A stretch of DNA of 64,000 nt from Telluribacter sp035998675 (GTDB lineage: Bacteria; Bacteroidota; Bacteroidia; Cytophagales; Spirosomataceae), in NCBI RefSeq assembly GCF_035998675.1, contig NZ_DASYHI010000002.1, forward strand, positions 62,001 to 126,000, given 5' to 3'. A model generated the notes under the pieces. That model was not told where the DNA came from. It ran no database searches and was given only the letters and a program-made list of their open reading frames with translations. The position numbers were made by a program, and so were the translations under genes. Below are positions 1 to 8,655 of this stretch, piece after piece (the first letter of the stretch is position 1; each line of letters starts with the position of its first letter).

Positions 1-51
1 CGGGTCAGTGGGCGGATGTACAGTACTGAGAAGAAGGATGGCAGGCCTCAT
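1..51 (-). CDS. Start of a probable glycosyltransferase (cut by window edge)
   Basis: An ATG on the minus strand at 51-49 overlaps the deoC stop codon in an ATGA arrangement and opens a frame that runs off the left edge of the window. Only 17 codons are visible, reading MRPAILLLSTVHPPTDP. A short hydrophobic strand followed by STVHPPTDP resembles the N-terminus of GT4-type glycosyltransferases (often STVHPxxDPRI). The overlap with deoC suggests translational coupling. The assignment rests on very few residues; only the existence of an open frame is seen directly. Confidence 0.45.
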   Translation of the reverse strand, partial: MRPAILLLSTVHPPTDP

Positions 52-707
52 GCTTCGGTAACTATGGACACACCGGCGGATGTTCCGATCCGGTCCGCTC
101 CGGCTTCAATAAACGCCAGCGCCTGTTCGCGGTTACGGATACCACCCGATGCTTTAATTCTGACCGAAGGGGGCAGCAGGGAGCGCATTTGCCGGACGGT
201 TGCTACCTCAGCGCCCTGCGGGGCAAACCCGGTGGAGGTTTTGACAAAGTCAGCGCCGGCTTCTACGCAAATTTCGCAGGCGGTATGAAGTTCAAAAAGG
301 TCTAGGTAGGCGGTCTCGATGATTACTTTCAGTAACGCGCTGCGGTCACGCGCCAGGGTAGTCAGCTGCCGGAGTTCCTCGCGGACGCTGAGGTAGGCCA
401 TTGACTTAAACTGCGAAACATTCATGACCACGTCCAGTTCGGTAGCTCCGTCGTGTAGGGCATTTTCTGCTTCCCGGAGTTTTGAATCGGTGGTGGAGTA
501 GCCCAGCGGAAATCCGATCACAGTTGCTATCTCAATGCGTACCGGACAAAACTCCAGCATATCCCGGGTATAGCTTACGTAGGTAGGTGCCACACATACC
601 GCCTTGAACTGGTGAATCCAGGCTTCTTCACAAAGCTTCCGGACGTCTGTTTCACTGGCGGTAGGGCTCAGTAGTGTGTGGTCAATATGGGAAGACAAGC
701 TATTCAT
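48..707 (-). CDS. deoC: Deoxyribose-phosphate aldolase
   Basis: Cytoplasmic class I aldolase that cleaves 2-deoxyribose 5-phosphate into glyceraldehyde 3-phosphate and acetaldehyde in deoxynucleoside salvage. The 219-residue product has the normal length of the family. The Schiff-base lysine is K156 in FVKTSTGF, the second active-site lysine is K185 in KASGGI, and the conserved aspartate is D92 in ELDVVMNV. The start is an ATG at 707 followed by a normal DeoC N-terminus (IDHTLL). It lies downstream of the DUF5606 gene but is separated from it by a terminator, and its stop overlaps the start of the next gene. No other deo genes are nearby. Confidence 0.95.
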   Translation of the reverse strand: MNSLSSHIDHTLLSPTASETDVRKLCEEAWIHQFKAVCVAPTYVSYTRDMLEFCPVRIEIATVIGFPLGYSTTDSKLREAENALHDGATELDVVMNVSQFKSMAYLSVREELRQLTTLARDRSALLKVIIETAYLDLFELHTACEICVEAGADFVKTSTGFAPQGAEVATVRQMRSLLPPSVRIKASGGIRNREQALAFIEAGADRIGTSAGVSIVTEA

Positions 708-740
708 ACGGATGCACTCTTTAACTAATAAAGATAATGC

Positions 741-768
741 AAAAACCCCGTCTGGCCGACGGGGCTTT
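741..768 (-). terminator. Rho-independent terminator after the DUF5606 gene
   Basis: Six-base-pair GC stem, arms 746-751 and 759-764, with a 7-nt loop. Read on the minus strand it is followed by a run of five T, so it terminates the DUF5606 transcript before deoC. Confidence 0.7.
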
Positions 769-808
769 CGTGGTGTCTATCGTTCGGCGCGGGCCGGTTA
801 ACCTGTTG

Positions 809-1375
809 TCAGGATTTGCTTTTCTTAGCTTTTGCGCCTTTAGTACCGGTTTTTTCGGCTTTGCTGGTTGCTTCTGTGGTTGCCTCTTCGGTATTGGTAG
901 TTTCTTCTGCCTCTGCCGAAACAGCGGCTGCGTCCACAGTGGCTGTTTCCTCGGTAGTTGTATCTTCTTCCGGCGCTACGAAAGCCTCAGGAGCGTACTG
1001 AACCAGCAGGTTATACCAGCTAATAATCTTTTTGATATCCGACACATACACGCGCGAGCGGTCAAACTCGGGAAGTATATCGTCCAGAAACTCTACCAGT
1101 TCTTTTTCTGAGGCTGTTTTGGTATCCAGGGTTACTTCGTTGCCGTACTTTTCATGGATTTGCATGAATACCTCAGCCAGGGGTACCGAGTCCTGCGCAC
1201 CCTCGGTAAATACTGACACATCTTTCAGTACCGATACCCGCGCGGTGGGCCCGATCATTGTTTTCTCTCTTTTTTCGTTCAGGCTTTCCACAATGACACC
1301 AGCGCGGCTGGGTTTGAGGATACGAAACAAGCCACTTTTTCCCGAAACATTGGCAATCTCTTTTAACAAATCCAT
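809..1375 (-). CDS. DUF5606 domain protein
   Basis: Conserved Bacteroidota protein of unknown function, 188 residues from the chosen ATG. The folded part is the first ~140 residues (MDLLKEIANVSGKSGLF, later a DRVYVSDIKK-like helix and ISWYNLL). The last ~55 residues are a low-complexity tail rich in Thr, Ala, Glu and then Lys, which probably is disordered. A TTG ten codons upstream (1405) keeps the frame open, but the ATG at 1375 gives the N-terminus I expect for the family. No signal peptide or membrane segment is visible. It is followed by its own terminator. Confidence 0.75.
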   Translation of the reverse strand: MDLLKEIANVSGKSGLFRILKPSRAGVIVESLNEKREKTMIGPTARVSVLKDVSVFTEGAQDSVPLAEVFMQIHEKYGNEVTLDTKTASEKELVEFLDDILPEFDRSRVYVSDIKKIISWYNLLVQYAPEAFVAPEEDTTTEETATVDAAAVSAEAEETTNTEEATTEATSKAEKTGTKGAKAKKSKS

Positions 1376-1519
1376 ACGTACAGATGCTACTTTTACACTT
1401 AACAATTATTAATTAGAAACTACCAGACTTTGTATATATTCCTCTTTAAGACCAATAAACAAGGCTTAGATTTTGATTTGCGCCCACAAAATAAAGGAAA
1501 GATTAGGCGGTAAGCAACT

Positions 1520-2137
1520 TTACTGCGGCCCTGCTTCTTCAAACGCCTGGTTGTAGGCTTCTATTGCCTCGAGCAGAGGGTCACGTCCTTCTCCCTTTTC
1601 GGCCGAGGTTATAAACATAGGGGGCAGTTCTTCCCAGGTTTCCTGTAGTTTTTGCCGGTAGCGCTCTATGTGGGTAGTGACCTGATTACTTTTCTTTAGT
1701 TTATCGGCTTTGGTAAATACAATATGGAAAGGCAGTTCTTCCTGCCCCAGCTTCTCCATAAATTCAAGGTCAACCCGCTGCGGATCGTGGCGGCTGTCTA
1801 TCAGGACAAAAATACAGACCAGGTTGGGGCGGTTGCGAAGGTAGTTATCGATCATCTGCTGCCAGTTTTCGCGATCTACCTTACTGACCTTGGCGTAGCC
1901 GTAGCCGGGTAAGTCTACGAGGTACCAGGAGCCATTGATCAGAAAATGGTTAATCAACTGGGTTTTGCCGGGCTGCTGTGAGGTTTTGGCCAGATTTTTT
2001 CGAGCTGTCAGCATATTTATGAGCGAAGACTTCCCCACGTTGGAACGGCCGATAAAAGCGTATTCCGGCAAATCCGGGGCCGGACACTTGAGGTAATCCG
2101 TGTTACTTGTTACAAATACCGCTTCTTTGATCTTCAT
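1520..2137 (-). CDS. engB: Ribosome biogenesis GTPase EngB/YsxC
   Basis: Circularly un-permuted TrmE-Era-EngA-EngB-type GTPase needed for late 50S ribosomal subunit assembly. The 205-residue length is typical. The P-loop is GRSNVGKS at residues 30-37, G3 is DLPGYG and G4 is TKAD; the strand before the P-loop (PEYAFIG) is characteristic of EngB. Start is the ATG at 2137. A TACCTTTG box on the minus strand at 2161-2168, just upstream, could be its -7 element. The gene stands alone between DUF5606 and a divergent thioredoxin gene. Confidence 0.95.
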   Translation of the reverse strand: MKIKEAVFVTSNTDYLKCPAPDLPEYAFIGRSNVGKSSLINMLTARKNLAKTSQQPGKTQLINHFLINGSWYLVDLPGYGYAKVSKVDRENWQQMIDNYLRNRPNLVCIFVLIDSRHDPQRVDLEFMEKLGQEELPFHIVFTKADKLKKSNQVTTHIERYRQKLQETWEELPPMFITSAEKGEGRDPLLEAIEAYNQAFEEAGPQ

Positions 2138-2160
2138 GGTACACCCTTTTTTGTTGGACG

Positions 2161-2168
2161 CAAAGGTA
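2161..2168 (-). promoter_or_regulatory. Candidate -7 box for engB
   Basis: TACCTTTG on the minus strand fits the Bacteroidota -7 consensus TAnnTTTG and lies 24 nt upstream of the engB ATG. No good -33 TTTG is visible at the usual spacing, so this is tentative. Confidence 0.3.
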
Positions 2169-2387
2169 CATGATTTTGCCCTAACCCCGCACCGGGCTCT
2201 CCTGGGCGGGTGGAGAAGGTACTTGTACTTTTGGTACTAGTAAAAACATATTTCATAACTTGGTGTTACTGTTGTAGATACAGCCAGGACTGTAGGCTGA
2301 AAATAAGAATTTGGTCCGGACAAAACGAAAGACCGGGTACAGGCGTTATAGGAGTACTTGAAGCAGTATTAAACCAAACTTAATGTA

Positions 2388-2846
2388 ATGAAGACGTTTC
2401 AAAAAGTAGCCTGGATAGGGGGGCTGGTACTACTGGTAGCTACAGCGGCCTGGGCTGAGGGAGATAAAAAGCCTGAAAAGATAGTCACTGTAAAGGGAAT
2501 AGAATTTACAGAAGCTGCCTGGGGGGCAATCGTTAAAAAAGCCAAAGCCGAGAAGAAAATCATTTTTCTGGATGCCTACGCCAGCTGGTGTGGTCCGTGC
2601 AAATTGCTACAAAAAAATGTTTTCACCCGTCCGGACGTAGGCGAGCTGTTTAATAAAAACTTTGTAAATGTAAAGGTTGATATGGAGCGGGGCGAAGGCC
2701 CTCAGCTGGCTCGCATGTTCCCCCTGGAAGCGTATCCTACCTTATTCTTTATTGACCCCAACGGAAAAGTTATCAAAAAGGTAATTGGCTACCAGTCGCC
2801 CGAAACGCTCATCAGCATTGGCAAGAGCCTGGTAACGAATCAGTAG
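2388..2846 (+). CDS. Secreted thioredoxin-fold protein
   Basis: A 152-residue protein with a signal peptide (hydrophobic residues 9-23, ending in AWA) and a thioredoxin-like domain of the DUF255/Thioredoxin_7 type. The redox motif WCGPCK is at residues 67-72, preceded by IFLDAYASW, and the cis-proline loop is in EAYPTLFF. It should act in the periplasm, reducing or shuffling disulfides. Start is an ATG with the signal peptide directly behind it. It is monocistronic, with a strong terminator after it and a convergent gene beyond. Confidence 0.85.
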   Translation: MKTFQKVAWIGGLVLLVATAAWAEGDKKPEKIVTVKGIEFTEAAWGAIVKKAKAEKKIIFLDAYASWCGPCKLLQKNVFTRPDVGELFNKNFVNVKVDMERGEGPQLARMFPLEAYPTLFFIDPNGKVIKKVIGYQSPETLISIGKSLVTNQ

Positions 2847-2870
2847 AAGTGATATAAAATACCCAGCGGA

Positions 2871-2898
2871 AGCCCGGCCTTAGAGCCGGGCTTTTTTT
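2871..2898 (+). terminator. Rho-independent terminator of the thioredoxin gene
   Basis: Perfect 8-bp stem (2871-2878 with 2885-2892), 6-nt loop, followed by seven T on the plus strand. Its T run overlaps the stop codon of the convergent aminotransferase gene. Confidence 0.85.
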
Positions 2899-4027
2899 AT
2901 ACGAAAGCCTCCCTAATTACTTCCACAATTCGGCTCCGGTCAGCATCCGTAAGGTTAGAGCCGGAGGGCAGGCAAAGCCCCTGCTCAAACAGCGTTTCGG
3001 CTACCTGTGCCCCCACGTAGGGCGCCTCCCGGAATACCGGCTGCAGGTGCATGGGCTTCCAGAGTGGGCGTGACTCGATATTTTCCTGTTCCAGCCGGAG
3101 CCTTACCCGTTCCCGCGTAGTACCTGCGGCAGTAGGGTCAATGGTAAGGCAGCTGAGCCAGCGGTTAGAAAAGGAACCCTCCGGCTCCGGCTGGAAACGT
3201 ACACCCGGTAAGGTACCTATTGCCTGGACATAGTAGGCGTAGTTGGCCCGTCGCTGCGCTACCCGCTCGTCGAGTACTTCCAGTTGTCCGCGCCCGATAC
3301 CCGCGCATACGTTGCTGAGGCGGTAGTTATAGCCAATCCGGGAGTGCTGGTAATGCGGAGCCGGGTCGCGTGCCTGAGTGGCCAGAAAACGAGCCTGATT
3401 GACCAGGGATTCATCCGCAGACAACAATGCTCCACCTCCGGAAGTCGTAATAATTTTGTTTCCATTGAAGGAAAGCAGACTCATGGTACCAAAGGAGCCC
3501 AGCTTGCGGCCCCGGTAGCTGGAACCCAGCGCTTCGGCGGCGTCTTCAACAAAGGGTACCTGGTATTTTTCGCAGAGGGCAAGTACCTCATCCAGCCGGG
3601 CGGGCATACCGTACAAGTGTACCCCTATTACGGCTTTGGGCTTATTTCCTTTACCCGTATAGTACTTCAGGGCCGTTTCCAGCGCTTCGGGGCAGAGGTT
3701 CCAGGTAGTAGGCTCGCTGTCTATGAATACGGGCGTTGCTCCCTGGTACACGATAGGATTAGCACTGGCCGCAAAGGTAAACGACTGACAAAGTACCAGG
3801 TCGCCCGCGCTTACACCCAGCATAACCAGCGCGAGGTGAAGCGCTGCCGTACCCGACGAAAGGGCGGCCGCGTGGCCGGTACCTACGTAGGTAGCTAACT
3901 CTTCTTCAAAAGCGTTGACGTTGGGCCCCAGCGGCGCTATCCAGTTGGTAGCAAAGGCTTCCTGTACGTACCGCAGTTCGTTATCGCCCAGATGCGGGGA
4001 CGAAAGCCATATTTTTTCCTGAGTCAT
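2897..4027 (-). CDS. DegT/DnrJ/EryC1/StrS aminotransferase (PglE-like)
   Basis: PLP-dependent sugar aminotransferase that acts on a nucleotide-linked 4-keto-6-deoxy sugar. It begins MTQEKIWLSSPHLGDNE, as family members do; an earlier ATG at 4093 overlaps the upstream gene by 11 bp but would add a 22-residue unrelated tail, so 4027 is preferred. The PLP-anchoring lysine lies in FNGNKIITTSGGG, and the SSGTAALHLAL phosphate-binding segment and EDAAEALGS aspartate motif are present. It is the last gene of a minus-strand set with a PglD-like acetyltransferase and a PglC-like sugar transferase, which points to an amino-acetylated sugar such as bacillosamine on a lipid carrier. Confidence 0.9.
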   Translation of the reverse strand: MTQEKIWLSSPHLGDNELRYVQEAFATNWIAPLGPNVNAFEEELATYVGTGHAAALSSGTAALHLALVMLGVSAGDLVLCQSFTFAASANPIVYQGATPVFIDSEPTTWNLCPEALETALKYYTGKGNKPKAVIGVHLYGMPARLDEVLALCEKYQVPFVEDAAEALGSSYRGRKLGSFGTMSLLSFNGNKIITTSGGGALLSADESLVNQARFLATQARDPAPHYQHSRIGYNYRLSNVCAGIGRGQLEVLDERVAQRRANYAYYVQAIGTLPGVRFQPEPEGSFSNRWLSCLTIDPTAAGTTRERVRLRLEQENIESRPLWKPMHLQPVFREAPYVGAQVAETLFEQGLCLPSGSNLTDADRSRIVEVIREAFV

Positions 4028-4082
4028 GAGGCGTTGATTAGAGGGGAATGGTACCGCTGAACCAGGAATAGACTCCTGACCG

Positions 4083-4688
4083 CTACCACTCATCTGCTAT
4101 TTCAATTATTTTACCCGGATTACCCCGTACTACTGCGCCATCGGGCAAGTCACAAATTACTACAGTACCGGCGGCTATCTTACAGCCCCGCCCTATGGTC
4201 AGGTTGGGTACCACTACTGCGCCGGCTCCCACGAGGGTACCTTCACCCACCTGCACGTTACCACAAAGAACAGCGCCCGGAGCAACGTGAACAAAATCGG
4301 CCAGGCGGCAGTCGTGGTCAACGGAGGCGGAAGTATTGATAATAACATGACGCCCCACGGTAGTGTCAGCCTGCACCACAACGCCGTGCATAACAACGGT
4401 ACCTTCGCCTACCTTCACGCTGGGGTCTACCAGCGCCGAGCTATGAACCGCCCGGCCAAACGGATGCTGTACTTGCCCGACTACCTTTCGGCGGACATCG
4501 TTATAACCAATAGCGATAATAATGGCCCGTTCGTGTTCATAATCGGGATTATACGCCCCTACTACCGGAGTATTTCCAAGTACTTTCTTGGCCGGATCAT
4601 CGTCAAAGATAGCCTTTACCGTCCTTCCGTTGGAGTGAAGGCAGGAAATAATCACTTTTGCGTGGCCGCTGGCACCGTACAGAAGCAT
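4083..4688 (-). CDS. NeuD/PglD-family sugar O/N-acetyltransferase
   Basis: Left-handed beta-helix acyltransferase with an N-terminal Rossmann-like half. From the chosen ATG the protein is about 201 residues and begins MLLYGASGHAKVIIS, the signature of the family. Hexapeptide repeats run through the C-terminal half (VKVGEGTVVMHG, VGEGTLVGAGAVVV, IGRGCKIAAGTVV). The catalytic histidine is in SVDHDC. A GTG at 4745 would add 19 residues without family similarity. It sits between sugar transferase and aminotransferase genes, the same three activities as PglC, PglD and PglE, and probably acetylates the aminotransferase product using acetyl-CoA. Confidence 0.88.
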   Translation of the reverse strand: MLLYGASGHAKVIISCLHSNGRTVKAIFDDDPAKKVLGNTPVVGAYNPDYEHERAIIIAIGYNDVRRKVVGQVQHPFGRAVHSSALVDPSVKVGEGTVVMHGVVVQADTTVGRHVIINTSASVDHDCRLADFVHVAPGAVLCGNVQVGEGTLVGAGAVVVPNLTIGRGCKIAAGTVVICDLPDGAVVRGNPGKIIEIADEW

Positions 4689-4808
4689 AGGGGTAGAATT
4701 ATGAATTAATAGATTCGGAGTTATGAATGTATTCTGTAAATACACCTGACTCTTTATGGTAGTAACTAAATAATTCAGAATTCATCATTCAAAAAATCAG
4801 AATTATTT

Positions 4809-5414
4809 TCATCCATTACCCTGAAACTTTTCCATGGTGGCGGCGGTGGGAGAACTTATGCCTTCACTGCGTACCGTTTTGCCAAGGGTCAGGAAAAGGA
4901 TTTTCAGGTCCAGCGCCAGCGACAGATGCTCTACGTACCACAGGTCATAGTCGAACTTTTGCGCCCAGCTAAGGGTATTACGGCCGTTGACCTGCGCCCA
5001 GCCGGTTATACCGGGGCGTACTTCGTGGCGTCGGCGCTGGCGGGTACTATACAAGGGCAGGTACTCGACCAGCAGGGGGCGCGGCCCAACGAGGCTCATG
5101 TCTCCCGCCAGTACGTTCCAGAGCTGAGGCAGCTCGTCAAGTGAGGTTTTACGAACAAACTTCCCCAGTCTGGTCAATCGCTCGGCGTCGGGAAGCAGCT
5201 GACCCTGCGCATCGCGCCGGTCGTTCATGGTTTTAAATTTGATCAGGGTAAATAGCCTTTCGTGCCGACCGGGCCGGGGCTGCCGGAAAAACGGAGAACC
5301 GCCGTTGGCAAACCACAGCAGCAAGGTAAGTAACAGAAAAAGCGGCGACAGGAAAAAGAGTCCTGTCGCCGCCGCCGTACTATCTAGTAGTCTTTTACCA
5401 AACGTTTGGTACAT
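4809..5414 (-). CDS. Initiating sugar phosphate transferase (PglC-like)
   Basis: Small polyprenol-phosphate phosphoglycosyl transferase (201 residues) that moves a sugar-1-phosphate from a UDP-sugar to undecaprenyl phosphate on the inner membrane. One N-terminal hydrophobic segment (about residues 10-36) is followed by the catalytic domain with FKTMND, the Asp-Glu dyad in SLDELPQLWNVL, VGPRPLL and PGITGWAQVNGR. The length matches the minimal PglC form rather than the five-helix WbaP form. It starts 12 bp after the fused E1 dehydrogenase gene, so the two may share a transcript. Confidence 0.92.
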   Translation of the reverse strand: MYQTFGKRLLDSTAAATGLFFLSPLFLLLTLLLWFANGGSPFFRQPRPGRHERLFTLIKFKTMNDRRDAQGQLLPDAERLTRLGKFVRKTSLDELPQLWNVLAGDMSLVGPRPLLVEYLPLYSTRQRRRHEVRPGITGWAQVNGRNTLSWAQKFDYDLWYVEHLSLALDLKILFLTLGKTVRSEGISSPTAATMEKFQGNG

Positions 5415-5426
5415 ACCTAATCCGGC

Positions 5427-7835
5427 TCAGTACAAAAAAGGAAAACGCCGGGGATCGGCTTCGTGCATAATGGCATAAGCGGCCTCAAATATATCCTCAA
5501 TGTTGGGTTTTGAAAAGTAGTCGCCATCGGAGCCGTAGGCTGGCCGATGCTCCTTAGCCGCCAGCGTCTGCGGAGCGGAGTCGAGCCAGCGGTAGGCGTT
5601 TTGACCCTCTATCACCTGCTGCATCATATAAGCCGAGGCCCCGCCGGGTACATCTTCGTCCGCAAACAAGACCCGGTTGGTTTTTTTAATTGATTCAACA
5701 ATCCGATGATTACTATCGAAAGGCAGGAGGGTTTGTACGTCAATTACTTCAACCTCAATACCCATCTGCTCAAGCTGCGCGGCGGCTTCCATGACTATAC
5801 GGCACATAGAGCCGTAGGTTACTATGGTCAGGTCGGTGCCGGGGCGCAGTACCTCGGGCTCGCCCAGGGGCAGGCACATTTCTGCAATATTGGCGGGCAG
5901 GCGCTCCTTGAGGCGGTAGCCGTTCAGCGGCTCTATCACCAGAGCCGGGTCGTCGCCTTGAATCAGCGTATTGTAAAAACCGGCGGCCTGCGTGAAATTA
6001 CGGGGTACCAGTATGTGCATTCCCCGCAAACTACCCAGCATAGCGCCCAGTTGAGAGCCCGAATGCCAGATGCCTTCCAGGCGGTGTCCCCGGGTGCGGA
6101 CTATCAGAGGGGCTTTCTGCCCGCCCGCCGTACGGTAACGAAGAGTAGCCAGGTCGTCGGTGAGGGTAGCCAGGGCGTAAAATATATAGTCGAAGTACTG
6201 AATCTCTACAATGGGGCGAAGACCCCGCATAGCCAGGCCTATTCCCTGTCCAATGATGGTAGTTTCACGAATTCCGGTATCGGTAATACGACTGGCGCCG
6301 TATTTTTCCTGTAATCCGGCCAGGCCCTGATTTACGTCACCTATGTACCCCACATCTTCCCCGAAGGCTACCACGCGGGCATCCCGGGCAAAGAGCGCAT
6401 CAAAGCAGGCACGAATTATATCACGGCCGTCCAGTACCGGGGCGTCCTGCTCATATACAGGAGGTACTGCCTCTACCTTCAGGGGCGACTCCTCCGACTC
6501 GCTGTACAGGTGCGAGCCGTAGCGTTGCGCATTTTTTTCCAGTTCCTGCCCGAGCCAGTCCTGCAGCTCCTGACGGCCGGCCGTGGTGGCCGTTCCCAGC
6601 TCGCGTAAGGCCTTACGAACTATGGAAACATTGTCCCGCCTCAGGGGCTGATACGTTTTCCGAAGCTCGGTAGCCAGGTTCCGCAAAGGGGTGCCATTAG
6701 GTACTTCCCGGGCGGCTTTTTCAATAAGTTCGGCTACCTGTTGCTGTTCTTCTTCAATTTCCTGACGAAAGGCTTTCCAGGCTTTATTACGGCTTTCCCG
6801 GGCGGTTTCCTTGGCCTCCTGCTCAATGGCGTTCACCTCTTCTTCGGTAGCGTAGCCATTTTCCAGAATCCAGTCTCTGAATTTCAGGTTGCAGTCGTGG
6901 GCGGCTTCCCACTGCAGGCGCTCTTTGTTTTTGTAGCGCTCGTGGGAGCCGGAGGTAGAGTGGCCCTGCGGCTGGGTAAGCTCCTGCACGTGTACCAGTA
7001 CGGGTACCTGTTCGTCGCGGCAGAGCGCAGCGGCCCGCTGGTAGGTGTCGATAAGCGCCGGGTAGTCCCAGCCTGCTACGGTAAATATTTCAATGCCGGC
7101 TTCGTTTTTGGTCCGTTGCAGGCCCGCCAGCGCTTTTGAAATACTGCTTTTGGTGGTCTGGTACTTAATAGGGACCGAAATACCGTAGCCATCGTCCCAG
7201 ACGGACATGAGCAGCGGTACCTGTAAAACACCGGCGGCGTTCATGGTTTCCCAAAACATCCCCTGCGAAGTAGACGCATCGCCAATAGTAGCGAATACTA
7301 TCTCCCTGCCCCGGTCCGAAAAAGTAGTATACTGGTGCAGGGCGTCGTTGTGGCGGTACAGCTTGGAAGCATAGGCCAGGCCCAGCGAGCGCGGTATCTG
7401 GCCGGCCGTTGGGGATATATCACATACTGCGTTGTATAGCTTGGTTTGGTCGCGCCACTGGCCGGCTTCGTCGAGCCAGCGGGTAGCATAGTGTCCATTC
7501 ATGGAGCGCCCTCCCGTATGGGGGTCGTTGTCAATCCCAACGTGGGCGTAAAGCTGTGCGAAGAACTGCTGCCACGTCAGGTTTCCCAGTGCAGCTTCGA
7601 CCGTCTGGTCGCGGTAGTAACCCGACCGAAAGTCACCCAGGTGAAAGGCCCGTGCCATAGCAGCTTGCGCTACTTCCTTTCCATCCCCGAATATTCCGAA
7701 CTTTCCCCGGCCACCCATCACATCCTTTCGCCCCAGCAAACTTACCTGTCGACTTTCGCACACCAGGCGATAATCTTCAAGTATTTTCTCTTGACTCAGT
7801 ACACTATTTTCGGGCAAAATATCGTTTATTAGCAT
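5427..7835 (-). CDS. Fused E1 alpha/beta thiamine-dependent 2-oxoacid dehydrogenase
   Basis: An 802-residue fusion of the E1 alpha (about residues 10-400) and E1 beta (about 465-802) subunits of a 2-oxoacid dehydrogenase complex, probably the branched-chain or pyruvate type. The alpha half has GGRG near the N-terminus and the thiamine diphosphate/Mg motif beginning IGDASTSQGMFWETMNAA. The beta half has AFGEDVG, the ITDTGIRE loop and TYGSM. A charged linker rich in Glu, Arg and Lys (about residues 335-465) joins them. Fused E1 proteins of this size are common in Bacteroidota; the E2 and E3 subunits are not in this window. Substrate cannot be decided from sequence alone. Confidence 0.9.
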   Translation of the reverse strand: MLINDILPENSVLSQEKILEDYRLVCESRQVSLLGRKDVMGGRGKFGIFGDGKEVAQAAMARAFHLGDFRSGYYRDQTVEAALGNLTWQQFFAQLYAHVGIDNDPHTGGRSMNGHYATRWLDEAGQWRDQTKLYNAVCDISPTAGQIPRSLGLAYASKLYRHNDALHQYTTFSDRGREIVFATIGDASTSQGMFWETMNAAGVLQVPLLMSVWDDGYGISVPIKYQTTKSSISKALAGLQRTKNEAGIEIFTVAGWDYPALIDTYQRAAALCRDEQVPVLVHVQELTQPQGHSTSGSHERYKNKERLQWEAAHDCNLKFRDWILENGYATEEEVNAIEQEAKETARESRNKAWKAFRQEIEEEQQQVAELIEKAAREVPNGTPLRNLATELRKTYQPLRRDNVSIVRKALRELGTATTAGRQELQDWLGQELEKNAQRYGSHLYSESEESPLKVEAVPPVYEQDAPVLDGRDIIRACFDALFARDARVVAFGEDVGYIGDVNQGLAGLQEKYGASRITDTGIRETTIIGQGIGLAMRGLRPIVEIQYFDYIFYALATLTDDLATLRYRTAGGQKAPLIVRTRGHRLEGIWHSGSQLGAMLGSLRGMHILVPRNFTQAAGFYNTLIQGDDPALVIEPLNGYRLKERLPANIAEMCLPLGEPEVLRPGTDLTIVTYGSMCRIVMEAAAQLEQMGIEVEVIDVQTLLPFDSNHRIVESIKKTNRVLFADEDVPGGASAYMMQQVIEGQNAYRWLDSAPQTLAAKEHRPAYGSDGDYFSKPNIEDIFEAAYAIMHEADPRRFPFLY

Positions 7836-8059
7836 AGTATTTCCAGAAACAGCACGGTTCTTTAATCCGTAGTTAATATACGTCTTTAAACGTTTTACGT
7901 CAAAAATAAATTAAAAATTTTCTCCTTTCAAAAAAACGAATTCTTACGTTTCTTTGTTGGGAAAGTGCCAAAATAGATAAAAATTTGGCAAATCTTTTGC
8001 ATACTAACCAGTTGTTGTCCTAGCAAACAAATTTTTCACAATTAAATTTTGAGGGTATC

Positions 8060-8464
8060 ATGAAAAAATTTTTTTCAGTTTTGGTCGTGTTGTTGTCAGT
8101 AGCAACATTCAGCTTTGCCCAGAAGGGCGTCATGAAGTTTAAGGAAGAGACGCACAGCTTTAGTAAGATTGAGCAGGGCAAACCGGTCACGCATGAATTT
8201 ACTTTTACCAATACCGGTACTGATCCTATTGTTATTTCCAATGTAAGTGCTTCTTGCGGATGTACTACCCCGAGCTACACCAAGGACCCCGTACTGCCCG
8301 GTAAAACAGGTTCTATTAAGGCTACTTACAACGCCGCTGCCATGGGTGCCTTCAACAAATCAGTGACCGTATTCAGCAATGCCGAGTCGCCCACCATTAC
8401 ACTATTCCTGAAAGGTGAAGTAATTTCCAAGGCGCAGGCTGCCAAACCTTCTACTCAGAAGTAA
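8060..8464 (+). CDS. Secreted DUF1573 protein
   Basis: A 134-residue exported protein. A signal peptide occupies residues 1-20 (ending SFAQ), followed by one DUF1573 immunoglobulin-like domain with the usual FTNTGTDPIVISNV and SASCGCTTP segments; the CGC motif is typical of the family. DUF1573 proteins are very common in Bacteroidota, mostly of unknown role, and probably sit in the periplasm or at the outer membrane. A purine-rich GAGGG lies 5 nt before the ATG, one of the few Shine-Dalgarno-like sites here. It is monocistronic with a long hairpin downstream. Confidence 0.85.
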   Translation: MKKFFSVLVVLLSVATFSFAQKGVMKFKEETHSFSKIEQGKPVTHEFTFTNTGTDPIVISNVSASCGCTTPSYTKDPVLPGKTGSIKATYNAAAMGAFNKSVTVFSNAESPTITLFLKGEVISKAQAAKPSTQK

Positions 8465-8482
8465 TAAAAAATAATAAAGTTT

Positions 8483-8526
8483 TATACGAAGAGCGGCCTC
8501 CCGGGTGGGAGGCCGCTCTTCGTATA
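8483..8526. terminator. Long perfect hairpin between convergent genes
   Basis: Perfect 20-bp inverted repeat (8483-8502 with 8507-8526) with a GGGT loop, located between the convergent DUF1573 and lptD genes. There is no proper T run on either side, so it may be a transcription terminator of the U-less kind or an RNA-stabilising 3' hairpin. Confidence 0.65.
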
Positions 8527-8655
8527 CAGGGGCTGTTTTAAACTTATAAGAACTTGCGCAAAATTACTTTGCATTAGAATTATTTACAATCCGGTCTTAT
8601 ACAGCAACTTAGAGAACTAACCACTAAAAGCTAATTTCTAATAGCTACTTAAGTA

